Positions 1 to 11,100 of a stretch of 64,000 nucleotides of DNA are shown in pieces. Position numbers and translations under genes: made by a program. The stretch comes from Calliopum simillimum (taxonomy: Eukaryota > Arthropoda > Insecta > Diptera > Lauxaniidae), in the NCBI GenBank assembly GCA_951812925.1, contig OX638370.1, positions 122,030,897 through 122,094,896 on the forward strand, written 5' to 3'. Below the pieces are notes generated by a model, which was given only the letters and a program-made list of their open reading frames with translations, did no database searches and was not told the DNA's origin. Position 1 is the stretch's first letter. Each line of letters starts with the position of its first letter.

Positions 1-111
1 TTTGTAAATATACTAATAATAAAGTTACCAAATCGCCCATCGTTTTCCTTATTTTGTGCGAAAACAAAATGAAAAAATGTAAATGTAGAAAAACCAACAA
101 TTTTTAATTTC

Positions 112-329
112 TAATTTGACAGTTGTTTGTCGTTGTTGTTGTAGGTACCAGCTGGTACGTACAACAATTGACAGTTGTCTAATTTCTAATTTGACAGTTG
201 TTGTTCAGTTGTTGTTGTAGGTACCAGCTGGTACGTACAACAATTGACAGTTGTTGTTCAGTTGTTGTTGTACGTACCAGCTGGTACCTACAACAACAAC
301 TGAACAACAACTGTCAAATTAGAAATTAG
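112..329. repeat. Palindromic repeat block upstream of PIG-N
   Basis: A block made of one direct copy followed by a near-perfect inverted repeat. The 14-bp dyad GTACCAGCTGGTAC occurs three times, at 145-158, 221-234 and 274-287, each with a central CAGCTG E-box. The unit CTAATTTCTAATTTGACAG opens the arm at about 180 and its reverse complement closes the block at about 329, so 179-329 can fold into a long hairpin. The block ends about 30 bp before the PIG-N start codon. It looks like a MITE or foldback element; a regulatory effect on PIG-N is only an inference from position. Confidence 0.75.
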
Positions 330-359
330 ACGTTTCTTGAACAGTGCACTTACTTTGAA

Positions 360-3300
360 ATGTGGATTTTAAATGCAATAATTATACACGTACTGCTGTT
401 AGGATCAATTTTTGTGATATACTTTCGTTCACCTGTGCTACGAGGACTACGTCCTCAAAATGCGGTGGTTATTCCTGCCGGCGAGGAGCCACCCGCGAAA
501 CGTTTAGTGCTTCTGGTTACTGATGGATTGCGTGCTGAATCATTTTTTAAAAATGATTGTGGTGATATTCAATTTATACGAAAATTAATACAAAAACAGG
601 GTTTGGTTGGCATTTCTCAAACCCATGTGCCAACAGAATCGAGACCTGGCCATATTGCTCTGATAGCTGGCCTCTACGAGGATCCTTCGGCTGTAACGCG
701 CGGCTGGAAAGAGAATCCCATTGATTTCGATAACGTTTTCAATCGCAGTGCGAAAACTTATGCATGGGGTGCCAATGATGTATTGCATATTTTTTCACGA
801 ATCACAAGTGATCAACGGATGTTTATCGATGCCTACGATCATGATTTGGATTTTTCTGGACGTGATAAAACCTATGAACTGGATGAATGGGTATTTAGAA
901 AAGTTAAATTTTTCTTAAACCGCAAAGCTGAGGAATTGCTTGCTGAACATCAGACAATTTATTTTCTTCATCTGCTCGGCTTAGATTCTGCAGGTCATAT
1001 TCATAAACCCGATTCGGAGTTATTCCTGAAGAATCTTCATAATACCGATAGAGGCATATATGATATATATAATACATTCCAAAATATTTTCTCCGATAAC
1101 AAAACTGCATTTATACTGACTTCAGATCATGGAATGACAAATTCAGGTAATTTTAATTAGATTAAGCGTATAAAAATGATGGTAATGGTATTTAGTAACG
1201 ATGATATTGAGAGCAGCTTTCCTAGAAGCGCATCATTTATTTCCAAAAGAAATCATTTTAAAAATCCATTACAAAACTTAGCAACGATTTTAGTATCACA
1301 TAGTCTATCAAAAATATCGCATTATGTTAAGTACAAGGGAAAATTTGTAAGTCCGCGGAATGGGGGGTAAGGAGTGGAATTAAAAACACAAGCTTATTTT
1401 CCTGTTTCATATATTCTTCTGCCACCGTAATGCGTTTTTCGCATCATTGGTATTTCAACTATCGTCGACCAAACAAGTCAATCCCGAATAAAATCTAAAA
1501 TATGAACCAAATCGAGTATCGCGCTGTTATAAATTTCCTCACTAAGCAAAGAAAATCAGTTCAAACCATACTTAAAGAGATGACATCCTTCAGAGATGGA
1601 GTACGAATTGTTACTAGGGACGAAACGTGTGTTCATCATTATGAACCTGAGTCCAAACAGGAGTCTTTGCTGTGGCATAAAAAAGCACACCACTATCCAA
1701 GAAGTTTAAGGTGCCACAGTGGGCCAGGAAAATCATGGCGACAGTCTTTTGAGACACAGAAGCGCAGAAGCGTTTCTGTTGATCGTTTACAAAGATAAAG
1801 ATGTCTCTAAGCTTCAATCTAAGGGTGGTGTAAGAAAGCCTTCAAAAACAATAGGGAAAATTCCTGTTGCGGTGACCGCCCAGCAGAAGGTCAAATGCTC
1901 GGCGTATCAAAATATCCACGATCCAAGACAAATGAAACTGATTCTAAGATAACTTTACTTCGTTCATTTGCATCAATTAACCATCAACGCACTAGTTATG
2001 CTAATTCATAAAAATTTAAGATATTTTGATGCGCCAGGAGACTGAGAAAAAAGTCGAGTGACAAAGTTCAATAACGTATTTGTTAATAAAATAAATTGAA
2101 TATTAATTGCAAAACTTGGTAATTACATTAAAAGACATATCTCATATCTAATTTAGCATTAAAAGTATAATTTCGAAAGATAGACATGCCGGGAGGCTGA
2201 GAATTTGGCACTTTAAAGCTAAATTCTTTTATGAAGTAGCTTTGGGATCAAGTTTATTTTCAGTGTTATACTAGAAACAATTTACATGTTGAATTTTGAT
2301 CATAAATCAATGAAATATTGTTACAAAAAATATGTGAAATAAGGTGAGTCGCAGAATATTCCCTCGTGACTAGAATCATCCATGTGTTGATTATAATTCA
2401 TAATTATGACTTTTGTGTTTTATTAAACGATACTAAAAATATCAAATAAGTATGTACCTGAATTTTGGCTAGTGCCCAAAATGTTCCTTATCCTCGTTCT
2501 TTTTTATGATATTCTTAATGTTCTTTTAGGTTCTCATGGTGCTGGAAGTTCACACGAAACAGAAACGCCTTTCTTTTTATGGGGATCAGGAATTTCAAAC
2601 AGAATGCTGGTCTCCGAAAACTTGAATCATAAAACTTTTATGGCTGGAAACATGCAGCTACCACTACATGAAATAGAACAAGCTCAATTTGCACCACTTA
2701 TGACAGCACTTCTTGGCCTACCACCACCCGTTAATAATTTTGGAATGCTGCCACGCAACTTTATGAATGCCTCTTTGCAGTATCAAGCTGCTGCTGCACA
2801 TGTTAATGCGCTGCAAATCTTGGAACAATTTCAAACATTATGCAAAGAATTCGAAAATGGATATTTTTCGCCATATTTGCGTAGCTTTTCTAAATTAAAC
2901 ATTCAAAATGTGACTTCTTATCAGCGACAAATAGACAATCTTTTTAATGAATATTCATTTGAAAATGCTATAGAATTAAGTTACGAAGTAATGCGAATTG
3001 CTTTAGAAGGCATCGATTATTATCAGATCTATTACAAAAATGTCATGCTTATGAGTACAACTGCAGCAATGATCGGTTGGATGTTCTATTTATTTAAACT
3101 ATTGTTAAGAAACGAACATAATCCTAAAAGTGATATATCAAAATTCAGTATTATGCTAACGTTTATAGGCATTTTGCTACTTTTATTTGTACTGTTGCAG
3201 GGTATTAGTTTGTCCATTAGCTTTTATATTTTACTGCCAGTTTTTGTTTGGATATTTTCAATACAAGTTATAGACATCTCGCCAAAAAATGGAAAACTAC

Positions 3301-4424
3301 TTACTAAGGAGAATATTAAGTATCTATTTCAATTTTTGGTTCTAATATTTTGTATGGAATTACTCGTTTTATGCTTTTTTGAGCGAAAGTTAATTGCCTT
3401 AGTTTTTCTACTTTTTAACGCATATGAAAGTTATTCAAACTTTTATGTAAGAGACTCAAAGTTTTATTTGTGGTGTTTACTTGTGATTGCACTGTCGATA
3501 TTTCCTTTGTTACCGCCAACAGTTGGATATAAAAACGATATTTTAATATTGGCCAGTATAGTAATGGTTGTTGTGCGTTTCGTCTTTGTTAAATTTGATA
3601 TGAATTTTCGAATGAAATCAATTTCATTTATCGGTATATTGAATGCTTTGATTTGCATGTATCAGCATTCTCAGCAATTAGGTATTACATTAGTTTCACA
3701 AATTTTATCATGGGTTTTCTTATTTTATTCCATAATTTATATATTAGTCAATGACACCCAACTTCTTAAATATAGAGTTGAATTAATTTTCTTCAATTTA
3801 TCTACACTTTATATACTTTTGTCTACATCTTACGAACCTATATTTATAGTTTTGCTAAGTTCAGCGCTAATATTGAGCATGTCGATGCAACAAGTAACAC
3901 AGGCTTTGAATAGTAATGTAAATATTTTCTATCTAAAGCCAAGTTTTAATTTACAATTAAATTTTCGTATGGCGTTTTCCATTCTTTTATATACATTTTT
4001 TTCATTCTTTGGCACTGGTAATATAGCGTCAGTTAGTTCTTTTGATCCCAATATTATTCGTTGTTTTCTTACGACATTTTCACCATTTGCAATAATGAGT
4101 CTAGTCATCTTGAAGCTAATTATTCCTGTGGTAATAAATATTTCTGTAGTTTTTGGCCTGTCTGCCTTCGCGCGCAGTAATGAGCGACGCATTTTCATTT
4201 GTTTACTTTTACTCTGTGATATTATGAGCTTAAATTTTCTTTTCTTCGTACGCAATCGTGGTTCATGGCTAGAGATAGGATCTTCCATATCACATTTTGT
4301 AATAATGGAGGTTACCACGGTGGTATTGCTTTTGCTAACATATGTAGCTAAATTGTTTTTAAGGCTAAGCACAATACCATTAAAAATGTTTCCATACAAA
4401 TATAACACCATCAAGAGTAATTAA
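360..4424 (+). CDS. PIG-N: GPI ethanolamine phosphate transferase 1 (PIG-N), two exons: 360-1146 and 2530-4424
   Basis: An ER membrane enzyme that adds phosphoethanolamine to the first mannose of the GPI anchor precursor. Joining 360-1146 to 2530-4424 gives 893 codons plus stop, the usual PIG-N length. The splice is phase 1: TTCAG/GTAATT donor, TTTTAG acceptor, restoring SDHGMTNSGSHG across the junction. Seen in order: an N-terminal membrane anchor (residues about 4-22); an alkaline-phosphatase-like domain with VTDGLRAE (about 53-60), ESRPGH, LDSAGH and TSDHGM, which fit the metal and nucleophile motifs of the family; then from about residue 450 many hydrophobic segments matching the PigN C-terminal membrane domain. 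The ATG at 360 precedes the membrane anchor. An AATAAA lies at 4515-4520. No break is seen in either exon. The 1147-2529 intron contains a mariner relic. Confidence 0.93.
1480..1800 (+). pseudogene. Mariner transposase relic in the PIG-N intron
   Basis: A short open stretch reads VTRDETCVHHYEPESKQES, recognisable as the mariner block around the first catalytic Asp (normally GDETWV-YEPE-KxQS). Another frame then gives KFKVPQWARKIMATVF-DTEA, matching the following mariner segment. Stops and shifts occur throughout and neither later catalytic Asp can be found, so it is dead. The rest of the intron to 2529 is AT-rich. It holds two similar short motifs (around 2030 and 2190, GCCRGGAGRCTGAGAA) that may be a local duplication. 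Confidence 0.7.
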
Positions 4425-4514
4425 TTTCATAAGTATGTTATGAGCTTTGATATATATGAATGTATGTATGTGGGTCTAAATTTGTTAATTCTTTCATTGC
4501 TTCTGATTAAGTTA

Positions 4515-4520
4515 AATAAA
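4515..4520 (+). terminator. Poly(A) signal of PIG-N
   Basis: AATAAA about 90 bp after the PIG-N stop codon, in AT-rich sequence. It is the first canonical hexamer after the stop. Confidence 0.5.
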
Positions 4521-5677
4521 GCAATTTGTGTATACATATGTATATCATTTAAACTACTAAAAATACCAACTAAGTTTGTTAATTTATAATTTTAATGCAA
4601 TTTAGTAAGTAGTATTTTTTATTTAAATGTTTTGGATACATACAAATATAAGTTGGATACAATAATTAAAAAAAGTGAAGTTTACAATTTACAAAAACTT
4701 AGAAATAACTTTATCATTACTACTTTACAATTTTTACTTAAACAAACACTACTTAAAATAAAATGTATTTTTTGTAACAAAAATAATTTTTCTTATTATT
4801 TTATATCGTCAACTCAATACGACAACTATGTAACACCTATATTATAATTTTTTGGATAAGTGGCCTACGCTATTCATCTTAGTTTTATGCACAATCCGAC
4901 CAAAGAATGTACTCTAAAGTGGCACCATTGCGAAGTAGTACGTAAAAAACAAGACAAGCAAAGTCCAAAATCAGTGTAAATTTAAATTTCCAAAAATCTT
5001 TAAATTGATTTTTCTCAGAACTTAACAATTGGAGTTACCTAGTTGTAGTATTGTGGTAACGATACAACTTAACTATATTATAGTAAAAGTTTTTTTTTTC
5101 ATACATTTATAAATAATAATGCATTGTTCTCTCGATCTTATATAATTAAAAATTCAATTTTTTAAGTGTTCAAAATATTAATTAAATGGCACGGAGCATT
5201 TTTTTTTTTTAATAAATTAAAATTGCTTTATGTTCTAATCTTTAAGATATGTGTCCAGTGGATTTGATCCATTTAAATTTTTGGGCTTAATCGATGCCGA
5301 TTCATCTATAAATAAAATAAATAAATAAATTAAAACTCGCTGTAAATTTCCAATGCTAAGATACTCATTTGATTATTATTAATACAAAGTTCATGTTACG
5401 ACTGTCCGAGTAAAAACTTATTTTTTAATTTCTTAACATTGCGCTGATATCGTTTTAATTGAATAAGGGGTTAAGGATCAGACAGATCAAAAAAAAGCAG
5501 ATGCATCGAAAAAATAGCCCAAATTGTTATTTTCAATTACAAAAACAGTCACTACACTACAGTCACAGATACTGCAGCTTGAGCAGCGAACCTTACTATA
5601 GAAAAATAAAGACCTGCATGCTTTTGTTTTTAAATTATTAAACCTATGAGTATTGTAAAAATACAGAAAGACTAATT
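4521..5677. other. AT-rich spacer, no gene seen
   Basis: Low-complexity AT-rich DNA. Short open frames here have no recognisable motif. An (AAAT)n run near 5310-5335 resembles the microsatellite tail of a dead non-LTR element, but no coding remains are attached to it. Confidence 0.5.
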
Positions 5678-6280
5678 ATGAGGACAACTAAAGGACGCCT
5701 CCAGGGAGGCGTACTGTCACCGCTTCTATGGATACTTGCCATTGACGAATTACTAGAAATTCTTGATGATCACAAATTCGAGGTCCAAGGCTTTGCTGAC
5801 GATTTGGTTATTATGGTTAGAGGCAAATTTGACTCTACCGTACCTGAACGAATGCAACTAGCTCTCAACTTAGCTCTAGGCTGGTGCCAAGAGAAAGGAC
5901 TCGAAATTAACCCAAGTAAAACCACACTGGTGCGCTTTACCCGATGGAGAAAGCTAAACCTAGAAGCTTTAAACTTGGCGGAAACGGTGCTAACGGTTTC
6001 CGAGGAGATGATATATTAAGGAGTAATCCTAAATAAAAGTCTAACATGGAACAGTCATCTATCATACATAATAAATAAAGTCTTAAGAATAACATATGCT
6101 TGCCAAAGGATGTATGGTAAAACGTGGGGACTACGGCCGAAAATGATGGCATGGTCTTACAAAACCATCACTGTACCAATGATCACTTATGCTTCATTAG
6201 CAAAAATAGGCCAAGTAAAGGCTAAGAAGAAACTAAACAGGATCTTCAGAACAGCCTGCTTGGGTGTCAAAGGGGCAACA
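5678..6280 (+). pseudogene. Non-LTR reverse transcriptase fragment (RNase H-bearing LOA/Jockey-like group)
   Basis: A 5'- and 3'-truncated RT. The first frame (5678-6019) carries LQGGVLSPLLW and GFADDLVIMV, the latter with the catalytic Asp pair, then NPSKTTLVRFTRWRKL. After a frameshift near 6019 the thumb continues: GVILNKSLTWNSHL, then a frame with AWSYKTITVPMITYA and RIFRTACLGVKGA. The coding stops abruptly where the I-like element begins, so that element probably inserted into it. Related relics occur at 37740, 40418, 42478, 53175 and 54640. Confidence 0.8.
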
Positions 6281-6557
6281 CTTTTGTTGCTTTTTTTCAA
6301 AACAAACCAAAATAAACACTTCATTTTCGCTTCAAAATTAACTCGAAATTTTAATAACAAAAAAAGCTAGTTGCGTATAATCGTGTCGATTTGTTCGTCT
6401 TGGTTTTTTTTCTTACGTAGCCATTTTGAATTGTGAATTTTTTCCTTCACAAATATTTTGTGCATTTTTGGTTTTTTTGTTGTTTTTTCTCCTTTGCACA
6501 ATTTAATTTGAAACTTTTTAACTTTTTTTCGATTGTGAAGTTGGGCAAAGACTGTTT

Positions 6558-8111
6558 TTGGCAAAAATAAGTCCATCAAATTCGGTAAAAAATAAGGATG
6601 GCGCTAAGGCGTCATCAAAAAACTTAGGTGGGGTTTTTAAAGCTTCTAAAAATGATCTTGATTTAAAAAATCATAAGCTGTTGGTTAAAGATCCTTCACA
6701 TTTTGAAGAATACTTTATCAATATGAGTAATAACAATAAAAAACTTAAAATTGATGAATCCAGTGCGATGGATGATGAGGATGTTGCCTCTTTGCCAGGT
6801 AGTGATGTGATGACAGGTGAAAAGAATACATGTGAAGAGAATACAAGTGTTTTAAATCCAGGTTCTGGCGCAATTAGTGTCATGAATGCAAATTCACAAA
6901 CGGAAAAAGAAAGTGTTTTTTATTCATCCAGTCACTTTGGTGAGTTTTGTGTGTTGGTCGATACGTCGAGTGCAGAGTCTTGTAGAAACAAACGTGTGAG
7001 AAATGGACTGTATCTCTTTGAAAAAATCAAGGAGTTTAAGTTTGCAGGAATTAAATCAATAGTTGCTATTGGTGTCACCCTGTATAAGGTAAAATTTGAA
7101 AATGCTGCTTCGGCAAACATGTTTATTGGAAATAAAGATTTGTTAAAAAAAAACATTCGGCCATTTGTGCCCAAGAGTTTCGTGGAAACTTACGGTGTCA
7201 TCAATGATGTTCCTGCTTATCTTACTGATGATGAGATTAAGAGTGGTATCTCTTCATCGATTCAGGTATTATCAGCTAGACGTTTTCTAAGAAAAGACCA
7301 TGAGAGCGGTGCTTTTTCTCCAACTTATTCGGTCAAAATTGGTTTTGCGGGCAATACTATTCCCAATGATGTAATCTTGAATTACACAGTGCTAAAAGTG
7401 CGCAATTATTTTCCTCCACTAAGGCAATGCCTAAACTGTGGTCGAATTGGCCACACGCAAAAGTCATGTAGATCAACGAAAAGATGCTTGAAATGTGGAG
7501 ATGACAAGTGTCAAGGAGAGTGTATTGAAAAGAGTTGTATTTTGTGTGGCAGCAAGGAGCATTTATCTTCTGACAAGGATAAGTGTCCCAAATGGAGGGA
7601 AGAGACCAATTTGCAAAAGATAATGACGGTTAAAAAGATATCAAGACGGGAGGTTTTCGAGAGTTTTTCATCGAATCAGCTGAATCCGTATAATCTCTTG
7701 GCGGATTATGATGGGAGTTTTCCTGAGTTGAAGTCAAACTCTAAAAATGTTAAAAACAACGTTATTGAAGCAAATAAAATTGCGACACCCCAGAGATATA
7801 GCCACTATCTTAGGAGTTTTCCGATTGCTGGGAAGCAAAATCCGCACTTTGCTCAGCCTGAATTGTGGCAAGGAGAAATGGCGGGTAAAGTTTTTTCTAA
7901 AAAAAATGTTCATAAGGTAAATGAATTAGAATCTACCACTACGGAGCTGGTGAAATTTTTAGTTGACTTTTTTAAGAAAAATGAAAACAACACAGCTTTA
8001 AATGCTGTAACACATTTCAGTGATAGATTGAAAAAACTTTTCGTGGAAATAGACAGTGAAATAATCTCCAATGGGAGTGAAAATACTGCAACACAATTGT
8101 CAGTCGCTTAA
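6558..8111 (+). CDS. ORF1 (Gag-like nucleic-acid-binding protein) of the I-like element
   Basis: A 517-codon frame encoding the RNA-binding protein that packages the element RNA. The N-terminal half is polar; residues about 125-290 are better ordered and precede the knuckles. Then come three cysteine-rich motifs: RQCLNCGRIGHTQKSC (C-x2-C-x4-H-x4-C), CLKCGDDKCQGEC, and CILCGSKEHLSSDKDKC followed by PKW, the pattern of I and Jockey Gag proteins. The frame opens at 6522 but its first ATG is 6723. The TTG at 6558 sits where an ATG would be expected and may be a mutated start; otherwise translation would begin at 6723 (462 aa). It overlaps ORF2 by 41 bp. Confidence 0.85.
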   Translation: MAKISPSNSVKNKDGAKASSKNLGGVFKASKNDLDLKNHKLLVKDPSHFEEYFINMSNNNKKLKIDESSAMDDEDVASLPGSDVMTGEKNTCEENTSVLNPGSGAISVMNANSQTEKESVFYSSSHFGEFCVLVDTSSAESCRNKRVRNGLYLFEKIKEFKFAGIKSIVAIGVTLYKVKFENAASANMFIGNKDLLKKNIRPFVPKSFVETYGVINDVPAYLTDDEIKSGISSSIQVLSARRFLRKDHESGAFSPTYSVKIGFAGNTIPNDVILNYTVLKVRNYFPPLRQCLNCGRIGHTQKSCRSTKRCLKCGDDKCQGECIEKSCILCGSKEHLSSDKDKCPKWREETNLQKIMTVKKISRREVFESFSSNQLNPYNLLADYDGSFPELKSNSKNVKNNVIEANKIATPQRYSHYLRSFPIAGKQNPHFAQPELWQGEMAGKVFSKKNVHKVNELESTTTELVKFLVDFFKKNENNTALNAVTHFSDRLKKLFVEIDSEIISNGSENTATQLSVA

Positions 8112-11100
8112 AAAAAACTCTAGTTTTATTGAATATCACTTGAACTATTATAACTATGATTTTGTTTGTCTCAGTGAAGTATACTCACATGATTGGGTAT
8201 ACAATAAGCCTGCTAAAATTCTTAATTTTAATCTTTTACATAAAACAAGGTCTGATGGCTATGGTGGTGTAGCTATTGGTCATAAAAGAAATATTCGTGT
8301 AGAAAAAATTGTGTTTCAATCAACTCATGACATAATTATCCTTAAAACTCTTAATATGAAACCTAATTTTACATTATGTGCTATATACTTTGAACCATCT
8401 TTAAGTTTGTCAGAATTTGAGAGTGAATTAAATCGATTACTTGTTTTTCTTGATAATTATCAAAATGTCATTTTTCTTGGTGATTTCAATGCGAGAGCAA
8501 CGGTTTTTGGTGACTCCATAGATTCTTCGCGAGGTAGAAAATTGGTAAATGTAATAAACAGTTTTGGTTTATGGTGTATCAACGATGGATCTTTCACTTT
8601 CAATGCAGGCAATCCTGCTATGAGTACGAGTGGTTCAGTTCTGGACTTAACTTTTGTGAATTTTAACATGGATTTTAATTGGTCTGTCTCCCCTATTAAT
8701 TTGGGTGGTAGCCATCATCATCCAATTACTATCGAGTTCAATAATGCAAGCCCTAACTCTACGAAATTTTTAGCTAAGAGAAAACTTCTACAGCTCTTAC
8801 AGGATGCAGTCTTTGATTCTAGTTCGGAGCAGGTAGAGCAAACTTTTCAGGAAAACATTAAGTGTGCTACGTATGTGCTGGATCGATCTAAATCTCCCAA
8901 ATACTGGTGGAAGGATGAGCTCAATCCCATTTACAGAAAGTACTTAGCAGCGATGAAAAAAAGTGTCAAGTTTCCAAATGTAAATAACTTCGAAGAGGCT
9001 TTACAAGCAAAAGAAATATGGAAAGATGCTGTCAAAAATGCCAAAACTCAGAATTTTCAGGAAAAAATCGATCATCTTAATAATAATCCCAGTTCCAGGG
9101 ATGGTTGGAGATTTGTTAAAAATTTAAAAGGGAGTCATTTATCGGATCTAAGCTCATGGAACAATGCTAACAATTTGGCTTATCTCAACTTTCTGAAAAA
9201 TCAGGTGCCTGCCAGTACACAATCGACAAACAGTGTAATCTGTGGAACAGAGGAACATTTTGTGACCTTCTCTTTTGAAGAATTTATCAGAGTCCTTAAC
9301 AACAAAAATAAATCTTCGGCGGGTGGTGAGGATAAAATTACATATGAGATGATTCGCGCAGTGTCTGATGTTGCCAAAGCTAGCATTTTGACTTGCTTGA
9401 ATGATGCTTTCATTGATTGTCACATTAAAGATTCATGGAGAACCATTAAGATTGTACCTATTCCTAAAAGAAACAAGGATTTAAGTGACTATCGAAACTA
9501 TAGACCAATTTCGTTAATTTCAGTGCTTTTGAAATTACTAAATCTAATGGTTAAGGAGCGAATAGTTAATCAATTGACTGAATCGGAATTTTTTTCAAAG
9601 CGCTGCTTTGCGTACCAGAAAGGAAAATCAACATCTATGTGTTTGAATGAACTTCTTCATCGGTCTGCACTTTTAAAACACACTGGCGAAAAGGTAATTA
9701 TTCTCACTTTGGATATAAGCAATGCATATAACTGTGTACAAATAAATAAATTAGTCACAGCTTTGAGAGTGGCTGGCTTATCAAATATTTTCACACTGTG
9801 GATTGAAAATTTCTTGAATAAACGCTTCTTAAAGTTGGGCAATGATTCAGTTGAGGTAAATGATGGTCTGCCACAGGGGAGTTGTCTTTCTCCACTACTG
9901 TTTAACATTTATACTAAAGGACTCTTCTCCATTGAAGATGAGTGCACTGATTTATTTCAATTTGCTGATGACTTTATAATTTTATCTCATAATGCTGACT
10001 TTGAAGTGGCAGTTGATAACATGAAGCTCAAAATAAAGAGATTTCATGACAAATGCAAGCATCTGAATCTTAGTTTTAATCCGGAAAAATCTAACATAAT
10101 GTACTTAGCCAAGGGAAGTTTCAAAAGAGTGTCAGTGTTGTTAGGCAATGTTGAAATCCCTCAGGTGAAGTCTCTCAAATTTCTGGGTAGAAACATTAAT
10201 GCTTCTCTGACGGTGGGTGAGCACTACTCTCGTATCTTTGAAGAAGCAGAGAGGAGCACGAGGTTGATAAAAATGCTAACTTCTGTTAAAAGTGGTCTAT
10301 CGCCCAAAATTGCAATTAACTTCTTCAAGAGCTTTGTCAGATCAAAAATTGAATATGCAAGAACAACAGCTGCAAATACTCCTAAATCGGTTAATCGCAG
10401 GATTTCAACGTTTCAAAATGCAACCTTAAGAAGATGTTTAGGTCTCACTCCATCAACACCTGTTCACATAATTTATGTGCTAGCTGATGAGCTGCCTCCT
10501 GAGGAAAGAGCCAAGTTTTTGACTGCCAAGGAAATCATAAAGTTAAAAAGGTCTAATAAGCAGTTATATAGATCTTTTGCTGATTGCAATCCAATAAAAT
10601 CTAGTTACAGTTCAGTTTATCATCATTTTAAGCAGATTTTTACTCGCACAAATGTGGACTTTTTCTATCAAAAAAGCCAGAATATCAAGGTTTATGGAAA
10701 TAATACAGCATATAAAAAGCACAATGTTTCTCGTCAACAATTTCAAGCTGAATTTTGTTCGAAAATTGATTTCTACAAGAATAAAGATTTTGTGATTTTT
10801 GCAACAGATGCTTCTGTTGGAGTCTCGTCAGCAGGCTGTGGTGTGTATGATGTTCTCAACAATCATAAATATTATTTTAAAATTGACTTTAAGTGTTCCA
10901 GTATGTTTGGTGAATTGTGGGCGGCACGCAAAGCAGTTGACATTGCAATTGAAAATGGTGCCAAGCGTATGGCTATTTTCACTGACAGTTTATCTACTTG
11001 CAAACTTCTGCAAAAAAATAACTCTGATGACTATTGTGCTGCGTATATACACCAAAAAATTGACGACTGTAAAATTGATGAATGTCATTTCATTTGGACT

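Noticed and set aside
3929..4414. 161-codon open frame on the minus strand
   Set aside because: Lies fully antisense to the PIG-N membrane domain and has no motif; long antisense frames are common opposite hydrophobic coding sequence.
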